Assembly: GCA_003864495.1 (NCBI GenBank)
Contig: ML133427.1
Coordinates: 936,483 to 1,000,482, forward strand
Length of the DNA stretch: 64,000 nt
Reading direction: 5' to 3'
Source: Nemopilema nomurai
Lineage: Eukaryota > Cnidaria > Scyphozoa > Rhizostomeae > Rhizostomatidae
Every line of letters starts with the position of its first letter. Position 1 is the stretch's first letter. The notes beneath the pieces are model-generated. The model was not told the DNA's origin, did no database searches, and saw nothing but the letters and a program-made list of their open reading frames with translations. The translations under genes were made by a program, and so were the position numbers. Shown in pieces: positions 22,454 to 36,200 of this stretch.

Positions 22454-22851
22454 GCAATTTCATGGGCCTAAATGGTAAAGGCTACTCAATGACAGTGTCA
22501 TAAGTTTGTGTATGGCAATAAGAAAGCATATCAACCCCCTATTGCCTCTCTGAATCAAAACACGGCCTTGAGAAAGTTCAAACCACCATTCCGAGTTGGT
22601 GTTGCAAAAGAGAACGAGTTTCTGGAAAGTCCGAGCATAAAAACTCGCTGTTGTATATACAACGTTCAAAAACGATTGTAGAATCTAAACCGATCGTAAA
22701 GCCTAACCATTTTACAAATCAAGATCGATGAGGTCCTTCATTTACCAATGTCTATATATTTATCAATATATTTAGCGAAATATTTTTCAAAGTCATGCAG
22801 TGAGAAATCGAATAAAGTTTATATTATTCACATTTTGGCCCCTCCCCTTCA

Positions 22852-22927
22852 CCACTCTCTAATGCAAATCGCCTGCCCTGTAAAGTAATGCCATACAAAA
22901 TGTAATGAATTGGACATTAGAGGGTGG
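22852..22927. repeat. Short inverted repeat
   Basis: CCACTCTCTAATGCAA (22852-22867) can pair with TTGGACATTAGAGGGTGG (22910-22927), about 15 of 18 positions, leaving a loop of some 42 nt. It may be a tiny foldback element or the ends of a deleted transposon. Confidence 0.5.
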
Positions 22928-24118
22928 CTTATAAAAACAGGCAATTCCCATCGACCACAATAAACATAACAAAATTAATTAGTTCACAATTATCGTTTTT
23001 AGAAAGTGCTGCACTACTAGAATCGCCCAAGAGCATCACATTTCTAGCCCAAAATCTGTCATTTTGGAAAAGCTACGACCTTGTTCTAATGATACTGAGA
23101 GATCGCTCAAGCAACTCAAATGGACCAGGATGGACCTTGCCAAGACAATGAATCCAAAAGTATCAATATGTCGAAGTGTTGGCAAAGGGCACTTTGCTTC
23201 TGTATTGGATTATGGAGAAATTTCCAATAAAGAAACCTTGATAGAATTATGGTGAACAAAAAGCTTCCTTCTATTTTGAAAATGATTAATGCACAGATCA
23301 CCAATATCTACTGGTTCAAGCATAGTCATTGTCACTAAAGTTAGAAAAATGGAGCAAAAAAGAAAACTAAGTAAAACCTTTGCTCGACTCTTAACTAATT
23401 TTAATCAATTGATGTGTCAAAATCGGTGTTACTCTTTGAAGAAGGTAAAGAAACCATTTACCCTAGCACAAGGTGGCCCCTCTTTTGTCCATTTTTTGTG
23501 AGATTTATTACTGATAGGATCAATTCCAGTTGAGTTTTCATTAAAATTTCCGTACAATATTAAGATTATTCTCAATTTATTTGATTTCCAACTTCACATC
23601 TTGTAGCATGAATCTCTGGTTCAGCCACGTAATTCCATGCTCTGCCTCGATAGTCTGGCAATTAGATGATGACAGTAGAATTTTTGGAAAAGCATCCAGG
23701 AATGAGACTAAGCTAATTACCACTTGAGTATGGCTCTTGCTGTAAGACTTCACAAAAAGCTGGAACAGAAATAGTCCACCAGAAACGACCAAATTGTACA
23801 AGGCCAAAGATTGGTGTGGAAAGTAAACATTATTTATCACTAAGTTATTCGAAAAGCTCCATGTTTAGAGAAAGTTGTTTTCGGCTACTTTTATCCCAAC
23901 TGAATTACTTCAATTTGCTTTTAAAACATTTGATGTATCGCCCTTTTTTAAGACATTTAATTAATGTGAATTTCAAAAGTGCGTAGGTCAGAATACGTCA
24001 AAGACTCAAGATGTGTGTTAGCATAGTAATATATTTCTGATTATCTACAACAGTTGTACAATTATTTACTATAAATAAAATAACCCAAGGGCTGAAGTTC
24101 ATGCTTCGTACAAGGGCT
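22928..24118. other. Intergenic stretch downstream of TTC30
   Basis: No coding exon is supported. It contains the 3' UTR of TTC30; a variant polyadenylation hexamer ATTAAA lies on the minus strand at 23956-23961, about 160 nt past the stop. Confidence 0.45.
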
Positions 24119-27100
24119 TTAAGCAATGCGCAGTAGAAGGCTTTTCAACAACCTTGCCTCGTAAGTCACTGTGTTCTTCCCAGCATGCAATGGTTCACTT
24201 TCCAAGGGTTGCTCAATGACTGTCTGAACATTCTTTCCGTACGCTGTAACAGCAAAAAAATTATACACATTCAGAAAAAAATTATAGGAAGAAAACCCAA
24301 AACTACGAAACAACAAATAAAATGGGTTTAATAAAAATGCTGGCAAGCTTGATATGGAGAAAAACGTTACCAAATGACTTGTTAAGGGTCTTTTACAGAA
24401 CATACCAAAGCAATTTTAGAACTAACAAGATCAATACAAGGAAATGTGAAAGTGTGAAATTCTAAAAAATATCAGTTTGAAATTATTACCTTCACAATGG
24501 TCGAAGAATTGCATTGATTCATGGAGGACTTTATCAGACAACATAATCATCTGCTTGGCCTAAAAACATAAACTCATCTTATACTTTGAAGCAAATTTCG
24601 AGAATTTCAAGAAAAGCCACCAACTTGCAGATCTAACTATGAGTTGAAAATCCAATAGGCACAACATCAAAATACAAATAAATAAAGCGTCAAATGACAT
24701 AATTTCAAGTATTGAGTTGTGAACGACTGCTCTAAGCAATTTAAGTATCAAACATCTTTTGTGGAAAATTGAACCACGTACGCAACTGGCAAAGGAGTAT
24801 AACCCCCATTAAGGTTACGTCCAAAAAACTGTCATATGACATTAAGGATTATATCACTCTAATCTCTTTATATTTTTATCTGATAAAATTAATGTGCATT
24901 CACTCTTAAAATATCACAATTTTCTGCAAATGATGACATTATTTTTGTTATTTCTGTTTGCAGTTCGACGACGTTTTGTATCATTTAGAGTGGTTTGCTG
25001 GGCAAAATTCAAGGCCAAGGAGTGTGTGTTTAGAAAAAACTTGCAAAAAAATACATCTACTTGTGTCCTTTATTGAACATCCGAAATAGTCGTTCTACAA
25101 ATTCAACCTATCTAATCAGACTGAGCTTCTTACACGAAAATTGCCTTTCAATAATGTTCTCCTTAAATGCAACAACAACACATCCACTTAACAACAAATT
25201 AGAACATTCTTCATTTGCAACAAAGGCACGAAATAAATAAATAAAGACACCAAAGTAGGACTTACCATGTTCTCGATCAAAGAAAGAAAGCACCTCTTCG
25301 CATAGAACCACGTGTCTGTGCCAAGCTAAAATGAAAGGACAAGAATAGGTGCCTTGCTCACGTGACTAGCAGCTGAACCTGCATTTATTGGCAATTGGTA
25401 CAATGGATATTAGGAAAAGGCCTCCTCTCTGCCTCACTATGGCTACCCTAAACGAGGTTAGCTATGCAATGGACTATCAGCAGCAAATCGGAGTAAAATT
25501 ACGTTTAATATAAACAGCCTTAAATTGCCACTAGCTAAATCTTTTACAAATCAAACATTAAATCGCTGATTGAAATAGCAAAAACTAGTGCAGGAGTGTT
25601 ACGCTGTGACAGTATGATAAACCCAGTTGTATTTGCTTTATTACTGCGGTCACCCTGAGAGATACCAAAAACATCTTTCTGATAATCCCCGCTCGGCAAC
25701 AGAGGCTAAATGTGGTTAGAAAGCATTTATTGGAAATGAGTATCAGTACAATTGGCAGATCTGTATTTGGTTATCAGAAACCAAACTCAGCAATCGATTA
25801 TACAATGTGATCATGAAGATGGGTTAATAGAAACCGTCTTGTTCTGCACACGCGTACCTTTTTGTGGTATGGTTCCAGGCTCTTGATAATTCTGGATACC
25901 CCAAACTCATAATTTCCTTTGGCGCAGTAAAGAGTCCTAATAAAAAAATTAGAATTAGTTCCACTTTGATGCAAACAAGTGAAAAGCACAAAGATGTGCA
26001 TATCAATAAATCCTTGGACTATAGCACATCTTCTCTTAATCTTTGCTCAAACATCTTGCTTGGGACAACATGCAAACGCTTTTTATTGTCAGAACATAGG
26101 ACATTTGCACCAGATCTCTAAATATGCGTGCAACGTCGTAATGCAGTAGACGCATGCCCATTGCAATAGCTATTGCTAGGCTCGACATGTTTGCTACATA
26201 AACTTACTATGCAAAATACAAATGCTGTAACAGACTACGATTTCAAGCATTTGCAAGAAAAAGAGTAGATGAATTGGATATGCCTTTCAAATTACATCAA
26301 TGCCTTGTAAATACCTTATATCAATTCTTGGACCTGATACAAGTCCTGCAAAAACGTAATTCATTTCCAATACATGCGATACAAAACACATCCATAAATG
26401 CAAAATAACTCAAGCTAATGAAAGGATGTTAAGCTAAGACCTTGATAAAACTTTATCAGTTGAGTCAGTCTATTGTTGTTGCATGCTTGACAAAGTTAAA
26501 ACGGAAAATGTGACTGGGCAAGTTATTTGTGTCGTGGAGTTTTGAGTTTATAATCAAGGACCAGTTGATAGTATCCAGTGCTAAATCCTGAAGCGACTCA
26601 CCCAATGACAAGGTTGACAATACAGAGGTGGTAAGTCTTTTTGTCTGGATCATCATATGCCACTTGTTCCTTGGGAGAAGCAATTTAAAACTCAAGAAAA
26701 GTAACAGAAGGTCGGGCTAAAGAGATTCAATGGATTGGTGCTTTTTGGACATTGCTTTATTGACACAAAAATAACTCACACATAAGAAATATTTGGAAAA
26801 ATAAAGGCTATCAAAAGCACAGGATGAAAGTCTGTCTTGAGAATTTATCTTTATTGACAGCCAAATCATTTACCTAACTTTTGTATTTTAACAACGATAG
26901 CTGCTTGCTTGCAGGGAACTTAATTTTGGTATCATATTAATGAACACTTTTTTATGAAAAATTTAAAATTTGAAAAAAGGCCGGGAAAAATCGAAAAAGA
27001 AAAATTCAGAGCAGATGCAATGTTAAAAACTAACTTCTTCTTTCTCAATCTTTCTCATTAATTCCTCGGCCTGCAAGAAAAGATGAATTTGAAAAACTGA

Positions 27101-27160
27101 TCGAAAATTCAAAACAGTGTGTAACATTCAAAAAAGTAGAAAAAAGTTCTGCCGTGACCC

Positions 27161-27217
<57 letters not shown>

Positions 27218-30200
27218 CCGGCGATGAAAAGTAATGTATCGTCAACAGAATGTGGTGTTCATTATGCATAGTAAATCTCAAAAGAAAAATAATCCCCAAT
27301 AGCACAAAGTATTTTGTACTGTTTGAATTTGTTTTTTGTTGCTTTTCTCTAATTTGTTAAAAATTCAATCCCAGATTCTTTCTTCTTTTTCACACAGATC
27401 ATTTTTAAACATATTATTAAACTTATGCGACTTAATTTTCCTAGAACGTTAGGGCCATTTTGTATATTTGTAGACAGTCATTTGCTGATTTAATACGTAA
27501 CAAACGGTGCTCATTATTTTCAGAAATTTTTCTAATACTTACAAAATGTATCAACATTGTAAAGGGCTTATCGAATCGAAAAAATGCGATGTTGTGCAAT
27601 TAAATTACTCAAGAAATAGCTTCTATTTTCCGATACGGAAATCAAATTTGAAACTTTTAATTGAAATTTTATCATCAAAGTATTCTACTTCACAAAGATA
27701 TTATGGGGTTACATTTACAGTACACTGGGATCTTCTTTTTCGATGAAAAAATTTCAAGTTGTGCGATACTTAGAATAAGTTTCCTTTTTATCAACGAAGT
27801 AAAAATTTAAAATATTGGTTATTGGAAAAAAAGAATTTTGATTAAAAATTTGCCTGAAACTCTGAATGTCACATATAAACCGAGTATAGGCAACAATGCC
27901 TTCTATAAAACCAGAGAAAAGAAATCATTTTCGAAAGAATCTTCCTATTATCAACTTTTTATAGACAAAGAGACGATTTTACCATTCTAAACTATTAATG
28001 TTGGCTCTTCAACATTCACCATATCTGCTAAGAAGCCGACTAAAACAGATGTTCATTATTCTTAGTAAGGAAAATAGTTTCCGTTAAATGGAACTTTCTT
28101 TATAACAGATTTAGAGAATCTCTCCACACACAAGTGCCATTAAATTCGACTCACCTCTTCATTTGCACTGGTCATGATGTAGGAGACACAAAGATTCGCG
28201 AGCACGATTGCACTTACAGACAGAATCTAAAACAAGATTACAATGATTAGCAACCGATACAAGAGGAAACATACCGCATTATCAGCAATCTAGCTAACGA
28301 TCCCATGCCTTGATCGACGGATTACGTATGACCAGGGGAAGCACAAAGTTCTTTTATAAACAGATTTTCTTTTAGTTTGTCTGAAGCCTAGAGCAATCAT
28401 TTACGACTCTACACAAATTGATGGAGTAAAAGCCTCTAGAGTTTTACAAATCACTAAAGTGCATATAAGTTTATGAAAAGATAACATAGAATCATTATAT
28501 TAAAAGACTGGGCAAAAAACTCTTCTCTACATTAATCTCTGACGTCTTCAATTAGTTCCTACTGATAAGAAGCAATTATGCGAAGTACTGTTTCAACTCT
28601 CTGCTCCTTCGAATCAAGGCCCTTGGCTTTTGTATGAACTCTCATCATAACATTCTCTGCGTATACGATTCTTTAGGTAAAGGTGACACTTAATCATATT
28701 GTAAACCGTCAAACTATATCTGCTAATATCTAGATGAGAGCCATCACGCACGTCGGTGAAATTTCTATTGCCACAGTTGAACAAGTTTCCTTAATCAGCA
28801 AGAGAAATTGATCTTTGCCAAAGGATAGACTCCAAGATCAGTCCCCTTTCTTAACTAATCTCCCAATTCTTCCAACATGATATTATCCTCAGCAAAACCA
28901 ATTGGAAAAAATCTAATGAAAATGGATGAATATCTCTGCTAAAACAGGATGTGTTGTACTTATTAGAGCATTATTGACGTACGCTAGAAATATTCTAGAT
29001 CAGCAAACGAACTTGATTAGTACTTCAGGCGAACAAATTTCTCTTTCGAAGGCAGGGATTACTTCTGATCCCCTGTTCATTCATCTACCAACGATATGTA
29101 TACTTTGAAACTTAATACCTGGGAAATCTGTGAAACACAGGGATTACATCTTAAATTGGTCTGATAAGACACGCAAGCGAGAAGATTTGATGAGAAAGAG
29201 ATTGAAAAGAGGCCTTCGCACTAAGCCAGCAAGGTCTCGAATAACCAACTCCATCAATTGTTATTGCAACTTCTTCATAAAGATTTTTGAAGATATTAAT
29301 GGGTGGGTCTGCTATATCCTTGTTATGAGCAGATTTAATCCAATACCAATTCAACATGGATGGTTCAAGCTTAATTTAATCAAGACATTGTGCTATTTAA
29401 ACTGTTAACTGCAATTGAATCCAATGTTTTTGCATATGGTGAGCAAGGGCACGCTATTCCTCCAGAGACGGTCGCGTGAGAATTCAAACATATACATCAC
29501 GTGGTTCAATCATCTTCAACTTACGACAGCAATAGGGGTGGGGGCCGAACCCCAAGATTCAAATAACATTGTTTTCTGATACTGAATTACTAAAGAAAGG
29601 CCCCCGTTGATTAGAGTGTATGACGTCACCAGGGTCTTACGCAGGTGCGTCAAAGGAAAGAATTAGAAGTTAGTCTGGGGCCTTTAAACTTAAACGAAAG
29701 AGTAGTACTGTCTGCCGTAGTCAGTGGGTAATACTGAGGCAATCTTGCTGTTTGCAGCTTATTTCTCATTTCTTCAAATACTCGTGTGCGAGAGAGTGCG
29801 ATTCCAAAAGAAAGTTTCTGTCAGCTCTTCTTTAAAAGATCTCATGTACAAGACCACTTTTCCGAATAGTGAACCACATCAGAGATCCATTGATGAGATA
29901 CAAGTTGATGAAATACAACCACTCTATATTTCGTGCATCACGCAAACAGAGACAATTTTCCATGAAAGAAGACTCACATTATCATAATGTTTCTTCACTA
30001 TTGGCTCATAAAACCCAATGGCTTCCTTGTATTTATTTTCCTGTAAAACGATAAAATTGTTCATCGACAATCTAATGTTTTTCACCCAAAGTGTAGTCAA
30101 AAATTCTAAATTTGAAAATAAAATAGAAATGATATTAGGAAATTAAGCTGCACCGTGCCAAGATCAAATCAAAGATTCTAATGTATTGTCAGATATCATG

Positions 30201-33200
30201 TGGCGAAATATATCATAGAGCATAACAGAGCATATTAGGTAGCATAATAACTCATAGAGCGTGATGTATCATGGAGTTAATTATATGAAAGGGGGTAATA
30301 TAATGTATCACGAGACATGACATATAAATGCAAGACATCTTAGTCCTAAACTTTAAAGAATAAATTGATCAATGACTAATTGTGGTATATAAAATACCTT
30401 TAACTTCTATTTTAACTTAGTAGAACGCCAAGAAAGCCAATCAGTACAAAAAATACACAGCCGAAGCAAAAGACCCCAAAAGAGGTGCAGCAGCCCTCCT
30501 GGGTGACAACCACTATAGAACAGTATCATCCCAACAAGGAACAAGCTATCAACAAATTCCACTGTCCGTAATATTGAGCTAGGAGAATTGAACAAGGAAG
30601 GAAGGAACTCTGGAAGGAAACTATGTTGATCTGCAAATGTCTCGTCAAAATGAATATGGAAAGGACGGCTAATAGAAGCAAAGGTGAAGGAATAATATAA
30701 CATGCTCGTGTTTGCAGGGTCCTATAAAAGCACTGTAGATTTCCACACCGATTATTCTGTAGCTGTGATATAAGTTGAGCTGTGTGAAAGGATTGCTAGG
30801 CCATATGAAGAAGCATGCAAACAGTCAGTTGGGGAAGCTTTACGAGTTTAGATTGCAAATTGTGTAGATAATGTCAAACTTTTTACTATCTATCATTTTA
30901 CCATTGTTCTACTTTAAAATGAAAATAATTGTTTCACCTGCATGAATAATACGTGAGCAACGTTCAATTTCCAGACGTCGTGTTCGTTGCAAAATTCAAC
31001 AGACTTGCGGAAGATCTGAAAATAAATGGCCAATCAAGATAATTTAAAAAAAGAAACATACTAGAGTGGATAGCGATGCTAGATTGAAATTCATGCTATG
31101 AAAAGAACCTCAAAGGTTAATACTCGAAATGATTAGAAATGTAGTGCCCACAACGAACAGAGACAATTTTTAAGTAATATAACTTTCAAAATTTTATAAA
31201 TAAGTTTTATAAGAATAAGCAACTTCTGTATAGGGATAACGTAAGATTTCTAAGCAGAGCATGACCTGGAAATGAACTCATGAGCAGCAGATTACTTCGG
31301 AGCCTTCCTTCTTAATAATTCAAATTACTTTCTTTTCATATTTTCGAAATCCTTCGTACACACAGGGATACTTGTGAAGACCCTATCCTTGCCAACATTT
31401 GGGATGAACGCACCTTTTCAACTGCAGAGTAGTTGTCGCGGTCCCAGTAAATCTTCGCCTGCGCCATGAGAACAGGAATGTACCTAAAACAAAAGATACA
31501 AATCAAGTCATGGTAACCGACAAATATAGATTCAGAGAGTTGCCAGTAATTGTGAAGAGAATTGACAGAAATCAAGTCATAGAATTGATAAAAATTAAGT
31601 CTAGAGATTGACCATTGGGTCAGAGAATTGACAGAGATCAAGTCATAGAACTGGTAGAAATCTATCTAAAAAACTGACAAAATCGATTCAAGAACTGACA
31701 GAAATCGTATCAGTGAATTGGCAAAAATCGAGCTAGAGAGTTGGCAGAAATTGTGAAGATAATTGATAAAATATTAAGTCAGAAAATTGATGGAAATTAA
31801 GTCGAGAAATTGACAAGTTGAGTCAAAGAATTGAAAGAGATCAAGTCATAGAATTGTCAGAAATCGAGTTAGAAAACTGACAGATGTGGAGTGGAGAACA
31901 CGAGAATCAGTGAAAAACTGAGCATTTAGACCTACAACAACATCTATTGCTTAGCAAGACCCTAAAAAAGTTCTGCTCCATTCATATCTATATAATTTTT
32001 CTGGTTCTGACTTCTCAAATAATAATCCCACATTTTTGGATTGACGAAAGATTCAATGGCAAGCTTTTGCGTGATATTGGCAGCCTCTTTATTAACTTTG
32101 CAATCAAAGAGACTGTTATTTGGATTAGTATTTTTTTTACGTGATTAAGAACGGTGTCACAAAAAATCCTAAATCCGAAATATTGCACTTGGATCCGATT
32201 TAGTTAATTCCTCTACAGACAAAGGCACATTCAAAGAAAAAGACGACATATTTAATTTAGACATGGGTTAAGAGGTCAGCCTGAAAAACGTCATCAAAAT
32301 GTGGAAATTGTAGAATTTAAACAATAGAATAAACTAGACACGAAAATGCAATAAGAGAAGATTAAATGTTCGGAGTCAGTTCGGTATATAAGGGATGAAA
32401 TGCCCAACTACTATCCAGCTGATAGATCGTATCGTGAATACAATTTGGCTTCCCATCAGAGATTTTCTCTTCACTTCTAACAAGCGCTGATTAACACATT
32501 TTCTACGGTTTATGTTTGGCGCGTATGAGCCCACCTTGTCCAAGGCCTAACCACATTAAAATCATGCTTCACTCGTTGCTTCTCAAGCATTCAAATAAAG
32601 GGTTGAAACACCTTGACTTTCCTTGACTTATTAAAAAACTAATATGGCAAGAAACTTAAGTTCTTCTTTGATAGGCATTATTTTCATCTGTCAGTAGAGA
32701 GGATAGAGAAATAGTGGACGAAATTTTTTTGTTGCACACTCCTTTTTTTACAATGGAAGACACTACCGAAAAAGGCGCGTTAAAGAGACACTGCATGAAA
32801 ATGAGACCGAACAACAATCAGATATTGCATGAAAATGAGGCAGAACAACAATCAGATATTGCATGAAAACGAGGCAGAACAGCATTCTATTGTCGTGCTC
32901 CATTCCAAAGAAAACAGTGACGCATGTGTTTATATTAGAAATTCAATTCATCGAAAAGACGAACCTCTCAAGCGCCTCGTCATACTCGTTAACGGCCCTT
33001 TTCACGACGTCATCATCGTTATTGTGTCTGGCTTCTTGAACCTGGAAAGAAGTTTGGCGCCACAATGAGTGAAAAGGTCGTGAGAGGTGCTAGAAATACA
33101 TTTGAGTTCGAGTTAGAGAGTATAAAAGGGTTAAGAGCAAAAAGTTCAGAAGAAGTTTAAAAAATTTACTCTAAAGTAAAAAATGTTTGTGTACTGAATC

Positions 33201-36200
33201 TATGAAAAAAAATTTCCTGAATCGACATTTGACATAACAGAGGTATCTTCTCTAAATACTGTCATAGCCAGCTTTTCAATCGTTTCTGAGAGTTTTTTCC
33301 CATCGTTTCTGAAAGTTTTTCCAAAAAGACTGCCGAAGATATGTATTATGAAGAAATCAGGAAGGTTGAAGATATATACATGAACACAAGGTGTTTGCTG
33401 TATCTGCTATTTTCTGACTCCCCCTAATCACGACCCCCCCCCCCCCCACCAAAAAAATACTCGCCAGTCCCACTGACACTAGGCCTGGTTTCATTTGGGG
33501 TGCAGGGCCCCGTCTGACAAATCCCGCTTTTCAAGCCACGCCAAAAACTAGGTTGTTGTAAGGCACACCATTATATAAAGAAATGCACTTCATAATTTGT
33601 TCGGGGGGGAAGTTTAATGACAATTGCAAAAGCAGGTTTAAATGCTTGAATCAATTTTAACAGAGTTTGATTTGAATCTATTGGAGTTTTGAGTCATATT
33701 TCACAATATCTGTTTTCCGAAGGATCTTGTTACGGTGGGTTAAGCCGTCAAAGAGCACATTTCTATCTATAGGGTATAACTCATTTTGCGGTGGCAACTC
33801 GGAGAACAACCGGGGAAAGGATGATACTCTTCGCCGTCAATCTTCGCAAACAAAATAAAACTTATTATGGGATGATTTGACAGTCTATACCTGACCTAAC
33901 CACAAACTCAGAGGAGAGCTAACACGATGTTTGCCCAACAAATGGGCCCAACCAAAGTTTAACTTCTCTGGCAACCCAAGTTAAGGGCTTGCAAATATTG
34001 CCCAGTTTAAGGCGTCTGACAAACTGCTTCCATGTAAAGTTTCAATTCATAAAATTAATGCAAAGAAATGACATCAGCAAACTATATCAACAATGAAATT
34101 TTTCTTAAGTCAATTGCAGAATGTCTTAGAATGCGCCTGTCCTCGTGGAATCACTTTCGTCTGAGAAGGGTGGCAACCTTTACATTTAGAACAGCACTGC
34201 TGGTCAATTGCCCATCACATTTATTTACCCGTGCCTACTTACTCCGTTTTTTGAACGATCGATGTCTGTGTATCAACTTAGTAACAGAATAAACAGCGTT
34301 TTACTTGACGTCTGTGCCAAAGTTCCAAAAAACGGCCAATCTACGCGCTAAGGTACACAACAGAAGATACACTAGTCCAGAATCCTGGAAGCTTCTAAAT
34401 GAAGCAGACATTAAACTGAAGCAAGAAAATTTCAGCTATTCACTCCGCATAGATAAAAAGTGAGCTTCGATATTCTGATTGCAATTCGATGCCATCCTTA
34501 CCTGTTTTGTCAACTTTCTCAATGTCTCAGTGTGTCTTACAGCTATGTCATCGAATTTTCTGAACGCCTTCGTAAAGAGGAAATCAGGTTAAAAGGTGCT
34601 TGCAAAAAGAAAAGTCGATGACAGGGCTGGGGTTAATTAGCCTCTAAATTAGCATATGGCATCACGAAAGCTGTCAGAAACGTCGTTTTGAGAGAACTTC
34701 AGAGAAACGTCATTTAAATACTGTGTCAAATCTCCGCGTAGAATAGGTAGTTTTAAAAAGAAGGGGCAAAGGAAACAATGAGGCCTTCATACCTCTTCTG
34801 GTGATGACTGTTGCGTAATTACTGCATCCAGAAAATCGAACAGGTACTGAAAACAGAGAAGATGGACAATAAGCAAAGCTTGTAGACTTCCTTAGACCTA
34901 GTAGATGGTTCGTGTACCTATTATTCATGTTTGTTGCAGTCTGTTCAACTGTTTATCAATCAGAAAATTGCGACATTATGACCCAATGCAGCCATTTGAC
35001 AAGCTACTGTGTTAGTCTCTTACTTGCTTGCGATATAGTAGAAAAGTAATTCTCAATAATTCAGCAGTTGCCCTCTCGCCTGAGCTTTAAAGGACACAGT
35101 TTGAACAGCAATGCTTACATGATCTGTTCAAAACATTCAATATTACACAATGGCAGACACATAAAGGTAGTACTAATTACAATGACATTAGCATGGTTGC
35201 ACATACTCTTTTGCAGACGCTAGCTTATACACTACTAACACTTCTTGCAAGCAGTGTGATAAAGAGGCAATGTACAACTCGTGTCTGAATATCTTGCAAA
35301 CAAGTCTCACCTGTGTTAGGAACTTGAAAGTCAGATTGGCATTTTCTGCTAAAACATCTGCAGCCAGGTCATAATACTGAACAAAAAATTGCATTCATTG
35401 GGAGAGTGTCATTGAATTAATGAGCTTTCAAAGGTGTAAATACCAAATGATTGCGAAATGAAATTGTCAATAACTCAGCGATAAACACCTTCCAGGTGCG
35501 TATGTATCTTGCCTCTCTGAGCATGCCTATTTTTACCAACTTAGTAATATTGTACGAAATCGAGAAACAGTGACAGTGACTTTCTTGAGAGGAAGACACA
35601 TTTTGTCTTAGATAGGAATAAATATCACACTAAATGAAGAAAATATCTAGCGAGATTCTTTAAAACAAATACAAATTTGGTCTTAAACAGGAAAAATGTT
35701 ATACTAAATCGAGGAAATATTCAGCGACGTTATTGAAAAGAAAGACCAATTTGGTCTTTTATGGGAATAAATGAATTAAATTTATTCGATTAAGTTGGAG
35801 CACAAGGCCGTTTCCATTACAGGCCGTGCAACAAAATCATACAACAAATAAAAGCCTCGACAGAGGAGACGGCTTAGACAAAGTACGCAGCTTGAGCTAG
35901 CCATGGAAACGAGACTGGAGCGCGCCAATCTCGTTAAAGGCGAGACTGAATTAAATATTCATAGCCGGTAATACATGGTCAAAGCCACCACAGGTCAAAA
36001 GAAGGAGTCCTTCGCAAGCATGCTGTGAAATTCACTGCGATTCAATCGAAACGAGCTAGCCAAAATGCAGTAACCAAGGAAGAAGCATTAGGCACATTAA
36101 AGAAGAGGCTTATAATATAACAGCCTGCACCATCTTGGACGACTGTGGTGGGAACCAAATCTTGCTGGACAAAATGACATGTTCGAGCACGTGGAGGTCA

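Noticed and set aside
31336..31641. 101-codon minus-strand frame
   Set aside because: It begins in the TTC30 intron 19 minisatellite and runs through TTC30 exon 20; only exon 20 is real coding sequence.
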